This document shows, piece after piece, positions 31,458 through 36,496 of a stretch of DNA of 36,496 bases (position 1 is its first letter; the number at the start of each line of letters is the position of its first letter). The position numbers and the translations under genes are program-made. Source of the DNA: GCA-2729515 sp036336695 (GTDB lineage: Bacteria; Myxococcota_A; UBA9160; SMWR01); NCBI GenBank assembly GCA_036336695.1, contig JAYZFQ010000071.1, positions 1-36,496 of the forward strand. Direction: 5' to 3'. A model generated the notes under the pieces. The model saw nothing but the letters and a program-made list of their open reading frames with translations. It made no database searches and had not been told where the DNA came from.

Positions 31458-32057
31458 CTACCCGGCGGTCTTCGCGACGTAATGCCGCACCAACTCGTAC
31501 CGGTCGTTGCCCCAGAACATCTCGTCGCCCACGAAGAGGGTGGGCACGCCGAAGACGCCCCGAGCCACGGCGGCACGGCTCTCGCGTTCGAGACGGTCCG
31601 CGAGTTCCGCAGACTCGGCCTGGGCGAGTGCGGCATCGCCCTCCAGGCCGGCGCCCTCCAGCAACGCGCGCACGACACTGGGCTGGGACACGTCTCGAGC
31701 CTCGGCCCAGCGCGCGCGGTACGCGGGGTAGTGGAATTCGCGGAAACGTCCCGCGTCCTGGGCCACCAGGGCCGCGCGCAGCAGTAGCCCCGAATCCGGG
31801 CGGCGCTCGGGTTGTTCTGCGGCGAATTCGGCGCCGACGAAATCGGCCCAGTGGCGCAGGTCATTCGCGTAGTTCGCCTGTTTTCGGGCCCCCAGCTTGG
31901 GCCGCCCCGCCCCACCGGGGGGCGGCTCGTAGAGCACCTTGAGGCTCACCGGCCGGAAGTCGATCTCGACCCCCAGGTCCTGAAAATGCGCTTCGACCCG
32001 GCAGCTGCCGAGATAGGCCCACGGGCAGGCGTAATCGAAGAAAAACGGGATTTGCAT
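31458..32057 (-). CDS. DsbA-family oxidoreductase, 2-hydroxychromene-2-carboxylate isomerase-like
   Basis: A cytosolic thioredoxin-fold protein of 199 aa without a signal peptide. FFFDYACPWAYLG near the N terminus has the CPWAY pattern of DsbA/FrnE and HCCA-isomerase/kappa-GST relatives, with one cysteine only. A helical insertion and the cis-proline strand GVFGVPTLFVGDEMFWGNDR close the fold. It probably catalyses a glutathione-linked isomerisation or thiol reaction; the substrate is unknown. The ATG at 32057 has GGAGAG upstream. It is convergent with the esterase (11 nt apart). Confidence 0.85.
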   Translation of the reverse strand: MQIPFFFDYACPWAYLGSCRVEAHFQDLGVEIDFRPVSLKVLYEPPPGGAGRPKLGARKQANYANDLRHWADFVGAEFAAEQPERRPDSGLLLRAALVAQDAGRFREFHYPAYRARWAEARDVSQPSVVRALLEGAGLEGDAALAQAESAELADRLERESRAAVARGVFGVPTLFVGDEMFWGNDRYELVRHYVAKTAG

Positions 32058-32171
32058 CGTCTCTCCAGACAAAAGGGGAAGCCAGGGTACCCGCGCTGCC
32101 AGTCCGACGGAACCGCTGCGGCCCCCATGGTGCCTCATTCCGTGAGCGCCCGGCGCCCCGGAAAGGACACG

Positions 32172-32396
32172 ATGTCGACCCGAGTCACGATTGCCCTCCG
32201 GATCTGTTCCGTCTGCCAAAGCCAGTTTGGCGTCTCCCTGTGGCCCTGGCGCGGTACACCGCGCCTGCACCCCCATGGGATCTGCCGGCACTGCCTGGAG
32301 CCGGCCGATGTGGCTCCGCCGAGTGTCCCCGCGCGAGCCGCCCGGCCCGCGCGCCGAACGGTCTCGCCCCGGTCACGACACTGGCAACAGCCCTAA
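32172..32396 (+). CDS. 74-aa CxxC...CxxC zinc-ribbon mini-protein
   Basis: A small unrecognised protein with two CxxC knuckles, C13-SV-C16 and C39-RH-C42, 22 residues apart: a likely zinc ribbon. Between them lies QSQFGVSLWPWRG; the C-terminal 25 residues are rich in Pro, Ala and Arg. GGACACG before the ATG gives a weak Shine-Dalgarno. It overlaps the 3' end of the convergent SnoaL gene by 24 nt. It could regulate or bind nucleic acid, but nothing proves it. Confidence 0.55.
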   Translation: MSTRVTIALRICSVCQSQFGVSLWPWRGTPRLHPHGICRHCLEPADVAPPSVPARAARPARRTVSPRSRHWQQP

Positions 32397-32789
32397 CTGG
32401 GTCATCAGGCCCAGGGTGTCCGAGTAGCGCCACGCCCGGCGTACCTGTCCCTCGCTGATTTCGAAGAGCGTGCAGTTCTCCACCTGGAACCTTTTTCCCG
32501 TGGCGGGTTGCCCGAAGAACTCGCCGTCGTTGGTTCCGGCGAGCGTGTAGCGGAGGGTCACCGAGGTTCCCGCGGCATAGAGATCCAACGGCTCCAACCG
32601 GACATCGCTGGCGGCCAGCCACCAGCGTTCGAGTTGGGCAACCTCTTCCTCCGGCCCGGTCGTTGCCGGCTGGCCGTGCACGATCGACTGGTACTCGGCG
32701 TGGAGCAGCGACCGGTAACCAGCCGCATCGCGTGCGTTGTCGCATGCGATCACGTTTCGGACGATTTCCTCTCCAGTCGGGTCTGCCAT
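32373..32789 (-). CDS. SnoaL-like/NTF2-fold protein
   Basis: A 138-aa single-domain NTF2-like protein of the SnoaL/ketosteroid-isomerase type. The helix GEEIVRNVIACDNARDAAGYRSLLHAEY and YQSIVHGQPATTGPEEEVAQLERWW lead into a curved sheet (VTLRYTLAGTNDGEF, GKRFQVENCTLFEISEGQVRRAWRYSD). FFGQPATGKRF is the usual SnoaL loop. Members are polyketide cyclases, isomerases or binding proteins; no function is assigned. The ATG at 32789 has AGGAG 5 nt upstream. It lies 14 nt after the pyruvate kinase stop, so the two are probably co-transcribed. Confidence 0.85.
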   Translation of the reverse strand: MADPTGEEIVRNVIACDNARDAAGYRSLLHAEYQSIVHGQPATTGPEEEVAQLERWWLAASDVRLEPLDLYAAGTSVTLRYTLAGTNDGEFFGQPATGKRFQVENCTLFEISEGQVRRAWRYSDTLGLMTQLGLLPVS

Positions 32790-32803
32790 GAGTACTCCTG
32801 TTT

Positions 32804-34345
32804 TCAGGCTCCGGTGCGGCGCTCGCCCACCCGGTGCACGAGGATGCCGGCTCCGGCCTCGTCTCCGCGCCAGACGTCGCCCGCCACGACCAGGATGCAG
32901 TCCCCGGGCCCTGCCCAACCCCGCGCCTGGACCTCCCGGTCCGCGCGCTGCACCAGCGCCTCGCCCGTCGGAATTTCGTCGCTCTGCACCGGAGTTACGC
33001 CGCGATAGAGGAGCATCCGGCGGATGGTTCGCGGGTCGGCGGCTAGGGCGAGGACCGGCAACAGGAAGTCGTTGCGGCTGATCATCCGGGCGTAGTGCCC
33101 GGTGCTCGAAGGAACGACGACACAACGCGCTTTCGCCGAACGGGCAGCGCTCCAGATTCCGTGGACGAGCGAACGCCCGGGACCCGGTGCAGCCGCATGG
33201 GTCGCTTCCAGGTCGCGGCCGGAAGTCACCCGCATCCGGCGCATCGCGGTCTCGGTAGCTCGGTTGATGCGCGCCATGGTGGCGACCGACTCCGCCGGGT
33301 ACTGACCCACGGCGGTTTCCCCAGACAGCATCACCCCGTCCGCTCCATCGAAAATCGCTGTCGCCACGTCGCTCGCTTCTGCCCGCGTCGGTGTCGGCGC
33401 CGCGATCATCGATTGGAGCATCTGGGTCGCCACGATGCAGGGAATCCCGGCATCGCGCGCGACCGCGAGCAGGTGCTTCTGGATCGCGGGCACGAGGGCG
33501 ATGTCCATTTCGACGCCGAGATCGCCCCGCGCCACCATCAAGGCATCGACCTCCTCGACGATGGCCGCAGCATGGTCGACGGCGCCGGGCACCTCGATTT
33601 TCGCAACGATCTGAATGGGCCGTTCCGCGCTGTGCGAACTCGCCCGTAAATGCGCGTCGAGGGCCCGCACGTCGTCGGCGTTTCGCACGAAACTCATCGC
33701 AATCCAGTCGAGTTCGTGCTCGACGGCCCAACTGGCGAACTTCCGGTCGTTCTCCGTGGGCATCTCGATGGACAGCTCCGAGTCGGGGAGGTTCACGCCC
33801 TTGTGGGAACTCACCCGTCCGCCGGTGGTGACTTCGCAAAGCAATGCGTCGTCGCGCTTTCCGACCGCCTGGAGCCGCACGGCGCCGTCATCGATCAACA
33901 CGCGCTGACCGGGATTCACGCACTCGACGATTCCGGGCCACGTACTCCCGAAGCGGGCCGCTTCCCCGCTCTCGGCCGGGCGGGCGGGCACGAGTTCTCG
34001 GCAGATCGCCACGGGTTCCCCTTCGGCGAGGCGGATGCCGTCCCCGGGGACCTCGCCCAGCCGAATCTTCGGCCCGGGAAGGTCCCCGAGCACGCCCACG
34101 GGAACGCCGAGCCGGTTCGACACGGCGCGGATCGCTGCGAGCGTCCGCTCGTGGTCCGAAGGCTCCCCGTGGCTGAAATTCAGGCGAAAGATCTGCGCCC
34201 CGGCCTCGATCAGCTCGGCGAGACGCTCCTCGGACGCAGAGGCGGGTCCAGCGGTGGCGAGGATGGCCGTCCGGAAGTGCTCTGACGAGGAATCGAAAAT
34301 CCGTTCGAACTGGCCCAGTGCACAACCTTTCCGCGAGAAGTCCAT
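32804..34345 (-). CDS. pyk: Pyruvate kinase
   Basis: A glycolytic enzyme that makes ATP and pyruvate from phosphoenolpyruvate and ADP. At 513 aa it is slightly longer than the usual 470-480, due to a 24-residue N-terminal extension before FRTAILATAGPAS. Catalytic parts are intact: FRLNFSHG (53-60), DLPGPKIRLG (88-97), K249 and E251 in AKIEVPG, D275 in ARGDLGVE, T307 in ATQMLQSM, and PTRAEASDVATAIFDGADGVMLSGETA. The C-terminal domain is complete. The ATG at 34345 has only a weak GAGA upstream, so the true start may be a few residues later. Confidence 0.92.
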   Translation of the reverse strand: MDFSRKGCALGQFERIFDSSSEHFRTAILATAGPASASEERLAELIEAGAQIFRLNFSHGEPSDHERTLAAIRAVSNRLGVPVGVLGDLPGPKIRLGEVPGDGIRLAEGEPVAICRELVPARPAESGEAARFGSTWPGIVECVNPGQRVLIDDGAVRLQAVGKRDDALLCEVTTGGRVSSHKGVNLPDSELSIEMPTENDRKFASWAVEHELDWIAMSFVRNADDVRALDAHLRASSHSAERPIQIVAKIEVPGAVDHAAAIVEEVDALMVARGDLGVEMDIALVPAIQKHLLAVARDAGIPCIVATQMLQSMIAAPTPTRAEASDVATAIFDGADGVMLSGETAVGQYPAESVATMARINRATETAMRRMRVTSGRDLEATHAAAPGPGRSLVHGIWSAARSAKARCVVVPSSTGHYARMISRNDFLLPVLALAADPRTIRRMLLYRGVTPVQSDEIPTGEALVQRADREVQARGWAGPGDCILVVAGDVWRGDEAGAGILVHRVGERRTGA

Positions 34346-34409
34346 TCTCGCGGGGCGCGAGGCAAAAGATCAATCGAAATCGCAGCTCGTTGCCGCTGCA
34401 GTCACACGC

Positions 34410-35432
34410 TCAACGCGGAACGGCCCCCTGTGCCCGCAGCCCTTGCTCGATCCCTTGCGCGGCGATTGCGTGCGCCTCGTGGTTCGGGTGCTGATCGTTT
34501 GGATGCACCCAGAGCTGCGTCCGATCCACCTCTCGAAACCCCTCGAGCAGATCGATCACCGGGATGCCCAACCGCTCGGCGGCCCCGGCGATCGTCGCAT
34601 GAACCCCCTCGAACGGATACGCGCCATCGAGCTCCCACATGTTCGGAAAGATCACGAGCACCAGGGCGAAACCCTCGGCATCGGCAAGCCGCTTGGCCCG
34701 GGCCAGGGCCCGTTGGGCGGCGAGCCAGCCCGGCGCGCTTGGTCCGTAGGTCCGGCGCCGCTCCTCGATGACCCGGCGCATGGTGCGCGGCGCCAGGACG
34801 CGCTGCTTTACGTGACCAGCAAGCCAGAAAACCTCGGCCAATCCAGCCAGCCAGGGCGGGCCGGCTGTCACCTGCACACCCGGGAGAAAGCCGCCCACGT
34901 CGTTCACGACGAAGGCGATCAGCACGAGATCGGGATCGAAGCCGACCCCCACGTGCTCGAGCAGCGCGACCTCCTGCGGGGTGGAAAACCCGGGAATGCC
35001 GAGGTTCAGCACCTCGATCTCCATCCCGCGCGCATCGGCAAGACCCGCCTCGAGACGTTCGAGGAAGAGGTGCTCGCGCCGTACCCCGTTCCCGAAGGTG
35101 TAGGAGTCGCCGAGCCCGAGGATTCGAAACACGCCCGGCGGTTTTTCGCGGGTCGTCTCGTCGCCCCGCAGCCCGAGTGCGTTCGTGCGGTAGGTGAGCG
35201 TCCCGTCGTCGTCGAAATAGCCCTCGGGGTTCGAGGCGAAGGCGTGAACGACCTCGGCCTGGGGCCGCAACACGAACGGTACACCCGGGAAGTGCGGCTC
35301 GGCGCGGATCGAAGCCGGCACCTTGACGACGTTCAGGGGCTTCACCGGCCCGACGAACAACCGCACGAACGCCTCGGCAACGAGCAGCACGAGGAGAACC
35401 GATCCGAGCGCCAACACGAGCCGCTTCGCCAT
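34410..35432 (-). CDS. SGNH/GDSL hydrolase-family membrane-anchored protein
   Basis: A 340-aa protein with an N-terminal membrane anchor or signal (residues 4-24, RLVLALGSVLLVLLVAEAFVR) and a periplasmic SGNH hydrolase domain. Block I is LGLGDSYTFGNG (S110), the glycine block is VLNLGIPGFST, the asparagine block is FVVNDVGG, and the final block is HPNDQHPNHEAHAIAA (D313, H315). Such proteins are often esterases or O-acetyl-modifying enzymes of envelope polysaccharides. GGAGG lies 10 nt before the ATG. It is 64 nt upstream of pyruvate kinase on the same strand. Confidence 0.85.
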   Translation of the reverse strand: MAKRLVLALGSVLLVLLVAEAFVRLFVGPVKPLNVVKVPASIRAEPHFPGVPFVLRPQAEVVHAFASNPEGYFDDDGTLTYRTNALGLRGDETTREKPPGVFRILGLGDSYTFGNGVRREHLFLERLEAGLADARGMEIEVLNLGIPGFSTPQEVALLEHVGVGFDPDLVLIAFVVNDVGGFLPGVQVTAGPPWLAGLAEVFWLAGHVKQRVLAPRTMRRVIEERRRTYGPSAPGWLAAQRALARAKRLADAEGFALVLVIFPNMWELDGAYPFEGVHATIAGAAERLGIPVIDLLEGFREVDRTQLWVHPNDQHPNHEAHAIAAQGIEQGLRAQGAVPR

Positions 35433-35515
35433 CGCTGGGCGTCCTCCACTGCCGTGCCTGGCCCGCGCGACCCGTTCGGGCTCGGCCGAACCACTCCGGG
35501 ATCCCGGCGTCGAAA

Positions 35516-35591
35516 TGGCGTCCCCAACGGGACTCGAACCCGTGTTGCCGCCTTGAAAGGGCGGAGTCCTAGGCCGCTAGACGATGGGGAC
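35516..35591 (-). tRNA. tRNA-Glu (TTC anticodon)
   Basis: A complete 76-nt cloverleaf with encoded CCA. The acceptor pairs GTCCCCA with TGGGGAC. The anticodon stem CCGCC/GGCGG holds the loop CTTTCAA (anticodon TTC), and the T arm ACGGG/CCCGT holds TTCGAGT. Discriminator is G, as in bacterial tRNA-Glu. A sigma70 promoter lies just upstream. Confidence 0.95.
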
Positions 35592-35609
35592 GCGGCGCTT
35601 GCCGCGGGG

Positions 35610-35638
35610 ACTATCGCGCAGACCCGCTCCCGGCTCAA
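35610..35638 (-). promoter_or_regulatory. Sigma70 promoter of tRNA-Glu
   Basis: On the minus strand TTGAGC (35638-35633), 17 nt and GATAGT (35615-35610) lie 18 nt before the tRNA 5' end. The -35 overlaps the stop codon of the upstream glycosylase gene. Confidence 0.5.
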
Positions 35639-36279
35639 TCGGGAATTTCGATTTCCGTTGCGCGCCAGAGATACCACGATCCGACGCTCCGGTACGGCCG
35701 CCAGGGCTCCGCAAGATCTTGGAGTTGCGCAGGCTTGGGGAGATCCGGGAGGTCATAGACCCGCTGGGCACCTTTGCGGATCCCGTAGTCGCCCGTGGGC
35801 AGGACGTCGGGCCGGCCCAGGGAAAAGATGAGCAGCATGTGGGCGGTCCACTCTCCGATCCCGCGTATCTGGGTCACCGCTTCGATCACCGCCGCATCTT
35901 CCATCCGGAACAGGCGGCGACCGTTCACCGCGCCGGCTTCGAACGCCTCGGCAAGGGAGCGCAACGCGGCGATCTTCTGGCGCGAAAGCCCCACTGCGCG
36001 CAGTTCCCGATCGTGCGCCACGCGCACGGCCTCGGGGCGGGGGTAGCGCCCCCCGTAGGCAGCCCGGAGACGGCCCGCAATCGCCGCGGCAGCGCGACCC
36101 TGGAGCTGCTGGAAGACGATGGACCGCACCAGGGAGCCATACGGATCCCCTTGGGGACGGATGCGGCACGGCCCAACCGCTCGGATCACCGCACCGAGCC
36201 GCCGGTCGCGCCGAACGAGCGCCCGCCGCGCTCGCTCGAGCAACGCTGCATCGAGGCGCTGGCCCACGGCCGGCAGCAT
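35635..36279 (-). CDS. DNA-3-methyladenine glycosylase II (AlkA-like, HhH-GPD)
   Basis: A base-excision repair glycosylase of 214 aa that removes alkylated purines. It has the helix-hairpin-helix IRGIGEWTA (138-146) followed by the catalytic aspartate D164 in DVLPTGDYG. SIVFQQLQGRAAAAIAGRL (53-71) is the conserved helix of AlkA/MAG-type enzymes. It lacks the N-terminal domain of E. coli AlkA, like the shorter yeast Mag1 class, and has no iron-sulfur cysteines. The ATG at 36279 is chosen because upstream in-frame codons run through a tandem repeat. Divergent from the partial gene at the right edge. Confidence 0.9.
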   Translation of the reverse strand: MLPAVGQRLDAALLERARRALVRRDRRLGAVIRAVGPCRIRPQGDPYGSLVRSIVFQQLQGRAAAAIAGRLRAAYGGRYPRPEAVRVAHDRELRAVGLSRQKIAALRSLAEAFEAGAVNGRRLFRMEDAAVIEAVTQIRGIGEWTAHMLLIFSLGRPDVLPTGDYGIRKGAQRVYDLPDLPKPAQLQDLAEPWRPYRSVGSWYLWRATEIEIPD

Positions 36280-36337
36280 AGCCGGAGGCCATGCTGCAGA
36301 ACCCCTCGATTTTCCTGCCCCATCGACCGATACGCCC

Positions 36338-36407
36338 GACGGAGAGGTTCCGCCCCGATGCCGTCCCGAAAGGACGGAGAGGTTCCGCCCCGATGCCGCC
36401 CCAAGAC
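36338..36407 (+). repeat. 35-bp tandem repeat, two copies
   Basis: Two adjacent copies (36338-36372 and 36373-36407). The first 26 positions (GACGGAGAGGTTC, then CGCCCCGATGCCG) are identical; the last part differs at a few bases. Each copy carries a Shine-Dalgarno-like GGAGAGG and an ATG. 35 is not a multiple of three, so the two ATGs lie in different frames. Confidence 0.8.
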
Positions 36408-36496
36408 TCGACACCCACACCCCCGCCGGCTCAGGGGCCCCGGGTCCGCCCGGGCCTCGATCTGGAGGAACTCCTCTCCCTCCTCGCGCGGCGTGG
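36393..36496 (+). CDS. Start of an unidentified gene (runs off the right edge)
   Basis: An open frame from ATG 36393 to the edge, starting MPPQDSTPTPPPAQGPRVR and continuing PGLDLEELLSLLARR. A proline-rich opening followed by an amphipathic helix looks like a real N terminus, and GGAGAGG lies 11 nt upstream within the tandem repeat. An in-frame ATG at 36291 and an ATG in another frame at 36358 (first repeat copy) are alternatives. No family can be named from 34 residues. Confidence 0.4.
   Translation, partial: MPPQDSTPTPPPAQGPRVRPGLDLEELLSLLARR

Noticed and set aside
36338..36407. CRISPR repeat
   Set aside because: The two copies are directly adjacent with no spacer, and no cas genes are present.

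Overview
This is a compact, high-GC window (about two thirds G+C by eye) from a Gram-negative bacterium. The outer-membrane TonB receptor, the TonB C-terminal domain protein, several lipoproteins and PrmA show that. The gene mix (MaoC hydratase, acyl-CoA ligase, dienelactone hydrolase, VOC and SnoaL proteins, actinobacterial-type inositol-phosphate synthase) suggests an uncultured aerobic deltaproteobacterial-type lineage (Myxococcota, Desulfobacterota or Binatota). That placement is inference and weak. About 35 protein genes and two tRNAs fill almost all of the sequence. I see no mobile element, CRISPR array, phage gene or transcription factor.

Layout. 1-6.3 kb: tilS (cut by the left edge) diverges from a class III aminotransferase; a MaoC hydratase diverges from an AMP-dependent ligase followed by a GT-C membrane protein. 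6.3-11.7 kb: a SpoT-like HD hydrolase, tRNA-Met, a secreted TolB-like protein, a kinase/dCMP deaminase fusion, an Rmd-like reductase, prmA and a lipoprotein aminopeptidase. 11.7-18.1 kb: a minus-strand operon joined mostly by 4-nt overlaps: small membrane protein, dgt, cutA, a 404-aa unknown, a large DHH protein and queE. Here cutA and the DHH gene each carry an in-frame stop codon. 18.2-23.8 kb: single genes in alternating directions (class V aminotransferase, dienelactone hydrolase, miaE, aldo/keto reductase, VOC protein, DedA-type membrane protein, alpha/beta hydrolase). 23.8-26.6 kb: a sigma70 promoter, cobalamin riboswitch, BtuB-like receptor and a very small TonB-domain protein form a B12 uptake module. 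26.6-31.4 kb: a second GT-C protein, then ino1, a DsbA-like lipoprotein, pterin dehydratase and an esterase in one operon. 31.4-36.5 kb: a DsbA/HCCA-isomerase-like protein, a zinc-ribbon mini-protein, a SnoaL protein, pyruvate kinase, an SGNH hydrolase, tRNA-Glu, an AlkA-like glycosylase and the start of a gene beside a 35-bp tandem repeat.

Three things stand out. First, many transcription units have a TANNNT -10-like hexamer only 6-9 nt before the start codon and no Shine-Dalgarno sequence, as expected for leaderless mRNAs; one pair of divergent genes appears to share a symmetric -10 box. Second, single-base changes that would damage translation recur: stops inside cutA and the DHH gene, a GTA where a GTG start is expected, and a CTG start. 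Either the sequence or the lineage carries several lesions. Third, the dCMP deaminase carries an N-terminal P-loop kinase-like domain, the layout seen in yeast Dcd1 and in AvcD-type antiphage deaminases.
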